From Bacteriovoracaceae bacterium (GTDB taxonomy: Bacteria; Bdellovibrionota; Bacteriovoracia; Bacteriovoracales; Bacteriovoracaceae): a stretch of 64,000 bases of DNA. Below, in pieces: positions 16,801 through 24,894 of this stretch; positions within the stretch are counted from its first letter, which is position 1, and each line of letters begins with the position of its first letter. The stretch is taken from assembly GCA_016784965.1 (NCBI GenBank), contig JADHTQ010000015.1, positions 1-64,000 on the forward strand, read 5' to 3'. The translations under genes and the position numbers were made by a program. The notes under the pieces were generated by a model, which saw only the letters and a list, made by a program, of their open reading frames with translations, was not told the origin of the DNA and searched no databases.

Positions 16801-17606
16801 CACCAAGTATTTGGTTTTGCCAAATCAGAATTAAGCGCACTTTCTAAAACCTTTATATTGACTGCGATAACGGCATCAAAGACATTAAAAAGCTCATCTT
16901 TATGGGCAATCTTTTCATGAGTTTTTGCCAAAGCGGAATTGTCTTCTGGGCCAGTATTATCTTTTAGATCCTCAGCTGCAAACTCACCCAAAGTCCTTCG
17001 CCAAATTGTAGAATAAAGCTGAATATCACGCCACATCCTTCCGCTTATATGTTTTTCAAAGTCATGGACCTGTTGCTTGGTGATAACTGCATTTTGATCC
17101 TGAAATGGATACATGTTTTTATGTGCTTTTTGGAACCAAAGATCTAGTAGCGAGAAAAATTTCGTCAGCTCGTCCCACTTAAAGGTTGTCATATCATTTT
17201 CATTTTGTAACACATGGGCATCGTAGTATTTCATCAATGTTTCATACATAAGAGTCAGGGCATTGATTTTATATTTCTTGCTATCAACGAGGACTTTTTT
17301 ACATTCAATGCTAGGTATAGCGGTAAAGCTTTTTGTCATGGCCTTTAGGGCGTTTTGAACGTTTTTGTAGGTTGGTTTATGTTTATCTAAAAATGATTTC
17401 CATGTTGCAGCTTTGCCTCTGTAAACAATGAATGGACGATAGACTCCACGTTTTTTACACTCTTTTGGAGGAGTGGATGATTGGTCTAACATATCGGCCG
17501 AGGAAAAACTAGTTACAACATTCAACTTAATATAATCAATGTCACTTCTAGAGCAACTAGAGAGTAAGAAACCGATTGCAAGAAAGTAGATTAAAGTAAT
17601 TTTCAT
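13872..17606 (-). CDS. Very large lipoprotein with coiled coils, partner of the Rhs protein
   Basis: A lipobox, FLLSSC, places the lipidated Cys at residue 18, counted from the ATG at 17606 (an AGG site lies eight bases upstream; an in-frame GTG at 17615 is weaker). The 1244-residue protein is mostly helical. Coiled-coil-like stretches lie near residues 465-540 and 820-910. A Ser/Thr/Asn-rich beta-type domain (about 585-750) has the segment KFEKGDIIQISASGKWQP, like a carbohydrate-binding jelly roll. The C-terminal 250 residues look globular (FFIPENEGY, GRPLFGKFQIG). It overlaps the start of the Rhs gene and follows the tail-fibre-like gene by 49 bases. Its role as anchor or delivery partner is inferred; I recognise no family. 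Confidence 0.8.
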   Translation of the reverse strand: MKITLIYFLAIGFLLSSCSRSDIDYIKLNVVTSFSSADMLDQSSTPPKECKKRGVYRPFIVYRGKAATWKSFLDKHKPTYKNVQNALKAMTKSFTAIPSIECKKVLVDSKKYKINALTLMYETLMKYYDAHVLQNENDMTTFKWDELTKFFSLLDLWFQKAHKNMYPFQDQNAVITKQQVHDFEKHISGRMWRDIQLYSTIWRRTLGEFAAEDLKDNTGPEDNSALAKTHEKIAHKDELFNVFDAVIAVNIKVLESALNSDLAKPNTWWGDDSGSSYVSPILPSLIGDVLAPFFQRIQVIAKIYDISCRLEECDNLMYAGNRIYWLLNFFNSLALQKHGDIEYKFKGASEGANNKDTKKLDKHSQGSTKLFKLLFNNKDVIDNILSAMKTVFNVDNIATAVPGSDFPHLLKTFKHIFDQSHDLLTNYNNTKVVLDSGVTKAGYFTSTNILEVNVGFSKANMQKHIASVEKANTNLGNLLAELNSKKQTLVRQVLSVNDGRMNLELLEDKINVDLTELMVLKQKIDNLRNYLNKSRNSYYDKITAEIKRTQQHDGSDDEVTFVSKKLYEAHSFSAKDTPRRISSSSIHDISYPQINMASKFEKGDIIQISASGKWQPTCALSKTYGEDKVNAQTTSRGFTMVNSDGYTSVQSTNKFENSSSYNTSSSSLRTCMGYNQSSGYMILGNGATVTASIQKCNDRTHGSRNETGTTESNTDSTTARTDASFELGITLSDTPFTFLPAGSLLLVEMPRGESLKSKHKNIYVLNANNQIPVTNDFDYYLVANDCSSKKNSGELFINITRQRPQGQFVADFAAKIVEIKNTIDQRIKNLIKNGRISASTINELRERLMGLDSNFDKFQGKLKNLLRAMISNELAALSYKSDIVRMEREVEVKKQRLQDLHDQVKLNKQQMSLKVNIRNWFLSNIDLDFVNKADDNDNLYTLNRILNILDNNLVSYLDFKYRNEEKGNILGNVSSFREIEFSDPFEYVALVVHRYVKRLLVKIEDDLNNRPQVPRTTVAISIPNPYYQSTYDIPALLLKRDLQLDPTRSRVFWDKLYSYDKTKAERGLYLDIKVSDLYRDEGFGCFVESPIIESMGLFFIPENEGYIENFNNFYRDQHSLAYLEGMGTIPFKDGPRKYNFVGDHWRYMQIANRMAKNAADALNSLRSEFPPTMERESGMGTGRPLFGKFQIGVLRPYRKDSGSGQILIGNTPLDEIPEVVVAYVVSATNSNFDVNLDWISSCPR

Positions 17607-17655
17607 CGCTAGCACCTAAAGTTAAAATTGTAAGAATTTTTAATAAATTAAAGTC

Positions 17656-18615
17656 CTAATCTCTAATACTGTTATAAAATGGATAATTATTATTGAGATA
17701 ATCTAAATAATTTAACTCACTTGCATTTGCGGCTTCTAACTGCATAATAACAAATTTAGTAGCGGCAACAGCATTGATTAGATATCCCGAAGACCATGCT
17801 CTTCTTGATAGTTCATATTGGGTGATCTCACGCTTTAAGCATGATAGTTTCGAGCGCTTTTGGGCGCTTGAGTTCTCGGCCATGTTTAGGCACTGTTCTC
17901 CATCTCGGTCTATGCATCTTCTTTTGATTTTTATGAAGACATTTACTGCTATGTTTTTTGGGCGGGTTTCGGTGTCGCCTTTTAAAACATGATTGTGCTT
18001 GATATCTACAGCATGGGAATGGTTAATGTCTATATTATGAGTGTGTTTACCACTGTCACCTGTATGTTTATTAGGTGCATGTCCATATTCCCATGAACCT
18101 CTGTCATCACCTTTTTCAGTCTCTTGGGCCTTTTTCATTTTGGCCATGTAATGTTTGTGTTCTCCTGCTTCTTGAGCAGTTTTAGTCCCACCATCTTGAG
18201 CTGCACTCTTTATCTCTTCATTATCATTTACAACAAGGCCATTAACAGCAGTGCTATCTCTTTCCGATGAACCAAGTAAAACATGCCTACTACCCTTTGG
18301 TCTTAAAAACTCACCATTTTCAACCGAAGGTAATATGCTAGTGTTAAAATAAGTCCCATGATTTAAATGATTAAAAATGGATACTTCACTATTATTGATA
18401 TTTAGATCAGTTTTAGATTGACCTTTCATTAAAACCCACTCTTTTCCATTAATTTCTTGAAATTTTTGCTCACTTAGAATTGAGTACCGAATATTGCCTA
18501 AGCTACTTCCGTTGATAGGTTCTAGTACACAGTTACTTTGGGTACCACTTGCATAAGTAAACATTGAGGCGGACAACAGGACTAACAAAATTGAAAGTTT
18601 CATAATTATTGACAT
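17656..18615 (-). CDS. Exported phage-tail-fibre-like protein with His-x-His motifs
   Basis: The 319-residue protein has a signal peptide (MSIIMKLSILLVLLSASMFTYA). Residues about 60-135 resemble tail-collar folds (NHLNHGTYFNT, RPKGSRHVLLGS). Then come GEHKHYM, GKHTHNIDINHSHAVDIKHN, and finally TRPKNIAVNVFIKI, which matches the RP-x-N-x-x-x-N ending of tail collar and short-tail-fibre proteins, where His-x-His pairs bind metal. The last 90 residues are a separate helical Cys-containing part. AGGAG lies seven bases before the ATG at 18615. It is the first gene of the Rhs operon and may be the surface-binding component. Phage-like architecture with a Sec signal is unusual. Confidence 0.75.
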   Translation of the reverse strand: MSIIMKLSILLVLLSASMFTYASGTQSNCVLEPINGSSLGNIRYSILSEQKFQEINGKEWVLMKGQSKTDLNINNSEVSIFNHLNHGTYFNTSILPSVENGEFLRPKGSRHVLLGSSERDSTAVNGLVVNDNEEIKSAAQDGGTKTAQEAGEHKHYMAKMKKAQETEKGDDRGSWEYGHAPNKHTGDSGKHTHNIDINHSHAVDIKHNHVLKGDTETRPKNIAVNVFIKIKRRCIDRDGEQCLNMAENSSAQKRSKLSCLKREITQYELSRRAWSSGYLINAVAATKFVIMQLEAANASELNYLDYLNNNYPFYNSIRD

Positions 18616-18880
18616 AATCTTTCTCCTGGTTCTTTTGATTTGCCAGATTTATCAAGCCAAGTAAGTTTAAGAAGCAATTTCAGCCACATACATTGTAAAT
18701 TTCAGAAATGACGCTCAGGTCAAATGATTCACCCTATGCGGTAATGTTCGTTTATCAAGTTATAAGTGAGAAATATTAAGAAATTGTGAAGTAAATAATA
18801 AATTTTTACTGGAATTTATGGTAACGTTGCCAAGATATATTTGACAATAAAAATCGCAAATAATTGTAGGAGAGCATAAG

Positions 18881-19798
18881 ATGGCAACACTTGATGGGGT
18901 TAAGTTTAATTGGAAAGACCATAAAATGGTTAATGTCCTTTGTCCTCTATGTGATAGTAGTGACTATAAAGTATACGAACAATATGGAGAAGAATATCAA
19001 TATAGCAACGTAAAGTGTTCCAAATGTAAGTTCATTTATCAAAATCCCAGATTTGAATATAATGAGACATTTCTTAAGTGGGCCTATGATTCCTATGGAG
19101 ATTCTTATATCGAATTGACCAATAAGACAGATGAGATCAGGGAATCATTTGAAAATCCCTCTGGATACTTTAAATTTAAAAAGCAGATAATCGATGATCT
19201 TTGCACGAAAGAGCAATACACTCTTTTGGATGTAGGTTGTGCTTGCGGACAGTTTATCTACTTTTGCAAGGGACAAAAAAATTGCATTCCCTCAGGTGTC
19301 GAAGTTTCAGCTCCCCAAGTTCAGTTTGCCACAGAAAAATTAGGTCTAGATGTTCACTGTGGAACTTTGCAACAGGCGGGAATAAAAGATGAGTCTTTTG
19401 ATGTTGTTCATTGCGCTCATACCCTTGAACACATACCTACGCCCAAAGAAATGATCAAAGAGCTAGTACGAGTACTTAAACCAGGGGGCTTTTTATTTAT
19501 TGAAGTTCCAAATGTCTATTCTAAGCAAAACTATATGAAACATCTTTTAAATAAGCGACGTTTGATAAAAAATAGTTGGCAAGCAGGCGACTTCCCAGAG
19601 CATTTGATGGAGTATGCTCCAAAAACTATCCAAAAATTATTACAAGACCACCAATTAGAGATAAAGTATTTTCAAGTACATTCAAGAAGTGCCATGAATA
19701 AGGGGCCTGTCATTAAGAAGCTTGATCTGTTTATTAATAAAATGATTCCGTTTAATAGCAATATGATTTGTGTGGGGCAAAAATTAGACAAAAAGTAA
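18881..19798 (+). CDS. SAM-dependent methyltransferase with N-terminal zinc ribbon
   Basis: The 305-residue protein starts with two Cys pairs (CPLC at 21-24, CSKC at 46-49), a zinc-binding head common in methyltransferases of sugar pathways. A class I methyltransferase core follows: LLDVGCACGQF (motif I, near 107-117), GVEVSAPQ (motif II region), FDVVHCAHTLEHI and LKPGGFLFIEVPN. AGGAG stands seven bases before the ATG. It opens the polysaccharide cluster, divergent from the Rhs operon across 265 bases that must hold promoters for both. Zinc-headed relatives include C-methyltransferases of deoxysugars, so C- or O-methylation of a sugar nucleotide is plausible but not proven. Confidence 0.85.
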   Translation: MATLDGVKFNWKDHKMVNVLCPLCDSSDYKVYEQYGEEYQYSNVKCSKCKFIYQNPRFEYNETFLKWAYDSYGDSYIELTNKTDEIRESFENPSGYFKFKKQIIDDLCTKEQYTLLDVGCACGQFIYFCKGQKNCIPSGVEVSAPQVQFATEKLGLDVHCGTLQQAGIKDESFDVVHCAHTLEHIPTPKEMIKELVRVLKPGGFLFIEVPNVYSKQNYMKHLLNKRRLIKNSWQAGDFPEHLMEYAPKTIQKLLQDHQLEIKYFQVHSRSAMNKGPVIKKLDLFINKMIPFNSNMICVGQKLDKK

Positions 19799-19894
19799 AC
19801 TTTGCGGTCTGTTATTGCTATCATTGCATCTGAATTAGATATAGTTAAAGCAATTCAAGAAGATATTAAGGTTTTGCCAGAGGAACAAACAATA

Positions 19895-20722
19895 ATGAAT
19901 AGCCCAGATTTTTCACCATCAAATTTAAGAAAAAATGTTCTTAGAATGGCCAGCGATAAAGCAGGCCATATTGCTTGCGCCTTCTCTTTAATCGAAATAG
20001 TGAGCACACTGTTTGAACAGAAGATATTAAAATATAATCAAGAAAACCCAAGTGATCCTGATAGAGATATACTTGCCCTGTCTAAGGGACATGGTGCGAT
20101 GGCACTATATGCCTGTTTTTATGAATTGGGATGGCTTAGCGATCATGATTTAGATAACTACTTTCTCGATGGTTCTGAGCTTTTTGGTTTGATGGAAGAG
20201 CATACACCAGGGGCCGAGATTTCAGGGGGAAGCCTGGGGCACGGTCTTGCGGTGGCAGTGGGAATAGCGTACGGATACAAAAAAAAAGGTATAAATAAAA
20301 AAGTATTTTGTATTGTTGGAGATGGCGAACTTAATGAAGGAAGTATATGGGAGGCATTGCTCTTTGCCGGGCATCATAAACTAGAAAATTTAACAATTAT
20401 TGTAGATGCAAATAAATATCAGGCAATGGGAAGAACCGAAGAAGTACTCGATTTAGATCCTTTAGGCGATAAATTTCGTTCTTTTAAATTTAGTTACCAA
20501 GAGTGCAATGGTCACAATGTCGAAGAGTTAAAAAACAATCTAATAGCGTGCTGTGATTCTAAACAACCAGCAGTACTAGTCGCCAGAACTATTAAAGGTG
20601 GTGGAGTTGATTTTATGGAACAGGATAATTGTTGGCACTACACCAGACTGACAGATCCTGATCTTAGAAAAAAGGCGCTGGAGCAAGTCCAGTCAAATAG
20701 AACTCCAGGAGAAAAACAATGA
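19895..20722 (+). CDS. Transketolase-like N-terminal subunit (TPP-binding)
   Basis: The 275-residue product carries the thiamine diphosphate motif GDGELNEGSIWEA followed by ANKYQ, and SKGHGAMALYA near the substrate channel, as in the N-terminal half of transketolase. I use the ATG at 19895 with AGAGGA upstream; the frame is open from a TTG at 19802, but that has no ribosome site. The C-terminal half is a separate gene that overlaps by four bases (ATGA). Split transketolases in sugar clusters move a two-carbon unit and have been proposed to make branched or higher-carbon sugars. In this context that is more likely than central metabolism. Confidence 0.88.
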   Translation: MNSPDFSPSNLRKNVLRMASDKAGHIACAFSLIEIVSTLFEQKILKYNQENPSDPDRDILALSKGHGAMALYACFYELGWLSDHDLDNYFLDGSELFGLMEEHTPGAEISGGSLGHGLAVAVGIAYGYKKKGINKKVFCIVGDGELNEGSIWEALLFAGHHKLENLTIIVDANKYQAMGRTEEVLDLDPLGDKFRSFKFSYQECNGHNVEELKNNLIACCDSKQPAVLVARTIKGGGVDFMEQDNCWHYTRLTDPDLRKKALEQVQSNRTPGEKQ

Positions 20723-21618
20723 GAGAGGTACTTTCTTCATCAATCGTTAATGCTGCAAAAAGTTGTGAAGATTTTATCTTACTTACGGGAGATCATGGAT
20801 ACGCCCTATTTGATAAGCTTCGAAAGGCCAGAGAGGACCAATTTTTAAATGTTGGGATTATGGAGCAAGCGTTAATAAGTATGGCGTCAGGAATGCAAAA
20901 AACAGGTTTTAGAACTATGTGTTATGGTTTAAGTTCCTTTGTTCCAATTAGAGTCCTAGAGCAAATTAAATTTGATGTCTGTTTGCCAAGTGTACCAGTG
21001 AAAATTATTGGTGATGGCGCAGGAATGGTCTACACTACACTTGGAAATTCTCATTTGTGTGCAGAAGATGTTTCTTGTTTATTACCTCTACCACATATTG
21101 AAATTTATTCGCCAGGTGATCCAGAGGAGATGAGAATTTGTTTTGAAGAGTTTTATAACTCCAAAAAACCTGCATATCTGAGAGTCGGTAAGTGTGAGAA
21201 TCCAAAAGTTAACACTGCTCCGTTAAGTAGCACGGACAGCTATTTTACATATAGGCCTAAAAGCAGAGTCTGTTTTGTCTCGACTGGGGCGATGCTAGGT
21301 GTTGTTAATAATCTGGCCAAGAAATTTTCTATTGATCACCTTTCAATTATGAAACTTAAACCAATGTCCAACAAGGTAGTAGAGCACTTAAAAGACTACG
21401 ATAGACTCTTTATTTTTGAGGAGCATAGTCGAAAGGGTGGATTAAATTCTCAATTATTGGATCAATTTGTCGTACAAGACCAAAGAATTCCTCTGATAAA
21501 ATCTTATAGTTTGAAGCACTCGTTTATTGATAAGTGTGGATCGTATCAATATGCTTTATATGAGCATGGGCTAAGAGAAGACCAGTTGGAAGAATCTTTA
21601 AAAAAGTATCTAGCTTAG
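20719..21618 (+). CDS. Transketolase-like C-terminal subunit
   Basis: The 299-residue protein has the pyrimidine-binding domain with the catalytic Glu in VGIMEQALISMASGM, followed by a transketolase C-terminal domain (VCFVSTGAM, LKPMSNKVVEHL, IFEEHSRKGG). Its ATG overlaps the stop of the N-terminal subunit, so the two are made together and form the active alpha-beta enzyme. The 3' end overlaps the convergent SDR gene by nine bases. Confidence 0.88.
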   Translation: MREVLSSSIVNAAKSCEDFILLTGDHGYALFDKLRKAREDQFLNVGIMEQALISMASGMQKTGFRTMCYGLSSFVPIRVLEQIKFDVCLPSVPVKIIGDGAGMVYTTLGNSHLCAEDVSCLLPLPHIEIYSPGDPEEMRICFEEFYNSKKPAYLRVGKCENPKVNTAPLSSTDSYFTYRPKSRVCFVSTGAMLGVVNNLAKKFSIDHLSIMKLKPMSNKVVEHLKDYDRLFIFEEHSRKGGLNSQLLDQFVVQDQRIPLIKSYSLKHSFIDKCGSYQYALYEHGLREDQLEESLKKYLA

Positions 21619-22635
21619 TAACCTGTTGTAATTTAGAGTTTTGGAGATTGCGTCTTTTAAAGAAGTATAAACTTGAAGCCCCAACTCTTTTTGCGCCTTA
21701 TCTACTGCTGGAACATATCGGCTAGGAAGTGCTCCTGATGAAGCTTTGTTGATGGTCACTTTTAGTTTATTATCTGTTTCAACAACTAATTGGGCCAGAT
21801 CTTTAATTTGAATACCTTCAGCGGAACCGACGTTATATGCTTCACAACTTTTACCATGGGTTAGGATTTTTAAAAGCCAAATCATAAGATCTGCGGCATA
21901 TAAATAGGAACGATAGGGAGTCCCGTCTCCTTTGATTACAATGTCACGCTGGTTGATCGCATCATTTATAAAATTACCAATTGCAAAGTGAGTATCTAAG
22001 GGCAGATAAGGCCCAACAAAAGCAAAGCAGCGAGCATTGATAAAATCAATGCCTGTGTTGTTAGTAAAAATTGCGCCCAATAATTCGCTAACTCTTTTAC
22101 CTTCTCCATAGGCACTAGCTGTGGTGAGAGGGTTTGGCCCGCCCATAAATGTTTCGGGAATATGAGTGAACTCTGGAGGTTGCGTGCCATAAATGGCTCC
22201 AGAACTGGTGTGTAAAACTCTCTTTACACCGCTTGTTTGAGCAAACTGCAAAACTCTTCTGGTTCCGCCTATAATACTGTCTAACATAATACCTGGATTT
22301 TCTTCATTAAGTTTGGCACTGGCCTGTGTGGCGGCGTGGATGATGTAATCAAACTTGTTTTGGGGAAAACAAAAGTTTTGGATGTCTCCTTGGATGAAGG
22401 ATATCCCATTTTGCAGGTGTGGTAATTTTGACTTAAATGAACTTGGATCTCTACTTAAAACAACAATATTGATATTGGTGCCTTTATGTTGATTTGCCCA
22501 GTTAAATGATTCTAAAAGCCATTTGCCGAAAAAACCAGTTCCACCTGTTATAAAGATAGAACGTCCTCGCAAAAGATTAAAAACACCTTGTGAGTGGGAG
22601 TAAATAAAATCTAGATCGTCTGCTAGGTTATTCAT
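21610..22635 (-). CDS. NAD-dependent epimerase/dehydratase (extended SDR)
   Basis: The 341-residue protein has the Rossmann motif GGTGFFG near residue 32, the HAATQAS segment, a Ser-rich active-site strand (HTSSGAIYG) and YGEGK as the Tyr-x-x-x-Lys pair. It acts on a nucleotide sugar. Candidates are CDP-abequose- or tyvelose-type reductases or epimerases, which would suit the nearby RfbH and transketolase. It converges with the transketolase gene and stands alone on its strand, with 311 bases upstream before the divergent TPP enzyme gene. Confidence 0.85.
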   Translation of the reverse strand: MNNLADDLDFIYSHSQGVFNLLRGRSIFITGGTGFFGKWLLESFNWANQHKGTNINIVVLSRDPSSFKSKLPHLQNGISFIQGDIQNFCFPQNKFDYIIHAATQASAKLNEENPGIMLDSIIGGTRRVLQFAQTSGVKRVLHTSSGAIYGTQPPEFTHIPETFMGGPNPLTTASAYGEGKRVSELLGAIFTNNTGIDFINARCFAFVGPYLPLDTHFAIGNFINDAINQRDIVIKGDGTPYRSYLYAADLMIWLLKILTHGKSCEAYNVGSAEGIQIKDLAQLVVETDNKLKVTINKASSGALPSRYVPAVDKAQKELGLQVYTSLKDAISKTLNYNRLLS

Positions 22636-22946
22636 AAACTATCTTTTGTTCTTTAGGCATATCTATCATGGTCATGGTCCTTATATTTCTTAAAAAATTC
22701 ATGGCCAATTTGAAAGACTGTCTCCATAAAATATTTCAGGATACTTAAGGATTTAGGATACTTTAACTTAATCTGAATAAATGAGCAAATTGATCCACCA
22801 GCAAGCGCATTTAAGTAACAGCGAAAAATATGGAACAGCTAAAAATGGCCAAGTAGACGACTTTGTAAAACTTTGAAATTATGTTTCAAAAAGAACATAA
22901 AATCGTTATGATGGTGTTTAAAAAAACATTTTTAAAGGGATTGATC
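22636..22946. other. Divergent intergenic region between SDR and TPP enzyme genes
   Basis: No gene is visible. It holds a perfect 7-base inverted repeat, TTTGAAA-TTATG-TTTCAAA (about 22872-22890), and short direct repeats of AGGAT(A)CTTA near 22738-22760. Either could be a regulatory site for the two divergent genes. I could not identify convincing -35 and -10 boxes. Confidence 0.4.
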
Positions 22947-24749
22947 ATGAAAATGCGAGTGGCAGACTATATTGCAAAATTTATCTATGAGCAAGGCGTC
23001 AGAGATGTTTTTATGGTATCTGGTGGAGGAATGATGTTTTTATCAGATGGCATATGTAAACATAAAAACTTAAATGCAGTCTGTAATCATCATGAACAAG
23101 CTTCGGCCTATGCGGCAGTCAGTTACTCCAAATATAGTGACAATCTAGGGGTTGCCTTTTTAACTACTGGTTGCGGCTCTACGAATGCAGTAACACCACT
23201 GCTTGGTGCGTGGCAAGATAGTGTACCTTGCCTATTTATTTCCGGGCAAAGTAAAAGAAAAGAAACCATTAGAAACTCTAATCTAAAGCTACGTCAAAAA
23301 GGAGTACAAGAAGCTGATATCGTGGCCATTGTAGAGTCTATTACAAAATATTCTGTAATGATCAATGAGCCTAATGAAATTAAATATCATTTAGAAAAGG
23401 CCGTGTATTTAGCTAAACATGGCAGACCTGGGCCAGTTTGGCTTGATATGCCTTTGGATGTTCAAGGGGCAGTAATTGATGAGGATCAACTTAATTCTTT
23501 TGATCCAAAAGAATTGGATGAAATTAAAATTATCCCTACCCAAAAAGAGATTGATGAGGTGAGGACTCTTTTAGAGCAAGCAAAAAGACCGATAATCATT
23601 GCAGGTCATGGTATTAGATTGGGTAAATCTATTAAGGAATTGTACATTCTAGCTCAAAAAACAAATATACCGGTAGTAAGCACATTTCTAGGGGTCGATA
23701 CATTTCCTTCAACGGATGATTTGTATATAGGAAGAATTGGGAACAAAGGGACTAGGTCCGGTAACTTTGCAATGCAAAATGCAGATTTAATTCTCTCTCT
23801 TGGAAGTAGATTATCAGTAAGTTCGACTGGTCACGAGTATAAACTTTTTGCACGAGAGGCCAAGGTTATTGTTGTGGATATTGATCCTGTTGAACACAGT
23901 AAAAATACCATTTGCATAGACAAGTTTGTTCAAAGTGATGTTAAGCATTTTATTGAATCACTGGGAAATTGCAAACTATCGTTTAATAAGTCGTGGAATG
24001 AAACATGCTTAAAGTGGAAAAAACAATGGCCTGTCTGTTTACCAGAATATGAAGACAGTACTAATGGAATTAATCTTCACTATTTTATGAAAATATTCTC
24101 GAGTTTACTTAAAGATAATTCTGTTGTACTTGCCGACGCGGGTTCAACCTTTTATGTTGCCTCCCAATGCATTGAAATTGATAAGCAGCGTAGATTAATT
24201 ACACCTGGGGGGCAAGCTGATATGGGGTACTCCCTCCCTTCAAGTATTGGTGCATGTATAGCAAATGACAAAAAAGAAGTCCTTGCCATAACAGGAGATG
24301 GCTCTTTTCAGATGAATATACAGGAGTTACAAACGTTAAAACATTATAATTTACCGGTAAAACTTTTTGTATGGAATAACGATGGATACCTTTCCATTCG
24401 TGCATCACAATCAAAATTCTTTGATAACAGATTTATTGGAACAGATAAAACAAGTGGTGTTTCATTTCCAGAGGCCAGCAAAATTGCCAATGCCTACGGA
24501 ATAAAGTATTTAAAAGTATCTGATAGCTCAGATCTAAAAGAAGTCATTAATGAAGCAATGATGTATGATGGCCCCGTTTTGTGCGAGGTTTTTTGTATTA
24601 GAGATCAACCCATTGTTCCCTCTGCATCTTCAAAAAAATTACCCAGTGGAAAAATGGTCTCAAAACCTCTTGAGGACATGTTTCCTTTTCTTGATCGTGA
24701 TGAGTTTTATGAAAATATGCTCGTTAGACCGGTTGACGAAGACGTTTAA
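22947..24749 (+). CDS. Acetolactate-synthase-like thiamine diphosphate enzyme
   Basis: From the ATG at 22947 (AAAGGGA upstream) the protein has 600 residues and the three-domain layout of the acetolactate synthase family. The N-terminal domain has the catalytic Glu in NHHEQASAYAA, the middle domain is Rossmann-like, and the C-terminal TPP domain has GDGSFQMNIQEL and NNDGYLSIR. The family decarboxylates a 2-keto acid and passes the remaining unit to an acceptor. YerE, which attaches a two-carbon branch to a 3,6-dideoxy-4-keto sugar in yersiniose synthesis, belongs here. RfbH in the same cluster makes that role attractive, but a different acceptor is possible. Confidence 0.85.
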   Translation: MKMRVADYIAKFIYEQGVRDVFMVSGGGMMFLSDGICKHKNLNAVCNHHEQASAYAAVSYSKYSDNLGVAFLTTGCGSTNAVTPLLGAWQDSVPCLFISGQSKRKETIRNSNLKLRQKGVQEADIVAIVESITKYSVMINEPNEIKYHLEKAVYLAKHGRPGPVWLDMPLDVQGAVIDEDQLNSFDPKELDEIKIIPTQKEIDEVRTLLEQAKRPIIIAGHGIRLGKSIKELYILAQKTNIPVVSTFLGVDTFPSTDDLYIGRIGNKGTRSGNFAMQNADLILSLGSRLSVSSTGHEYKLFAREAKVIVVDIDPVEHSKNTICIDKFVQSDVKHFIESLGNCKLSFNKSWNETCLKWKKQWPVCLPEYEDSTNGINLHYFMKIFSSLLKDNSVVLADAGSTFYVASQCIEIDKQRRLITPGGQADMGYSLPSSIGACIANDKKEVLAITGDGSFQMNIQELQTLKHYNLPVKLFVWNNDGYLSIRASQSKFFDNRFIGTDKTSGVSFPEASKIANAYGIKYLKVSDSSDLKEVINEAMMYDGPVLCEVFCIRDQPIVPSASSKKLPSGKMVSKPLEDMFPFLDRDEFYENMLVRPVDEDV

Positions 24750-24894
24750 ATCTAAGAGATCTAAGTCTTGAATCTTGAGTTCAACCACTTATTCATGACA
24801 GCTAACTACTCACTCTCATTTAAGATAAAGGTTGATTTTTACAAATTTTACGGCCAAACTATGGATCTTTAAATACATTAGGCTTATTACAAAA

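Noticed and set aside
18841-18866. TTGACA-like promoter before the methyltransferase gene at 18881
   Set aside because: The spacing to any -10-like hexamer is too short or would overlap the ribosome site, so I do not call it.
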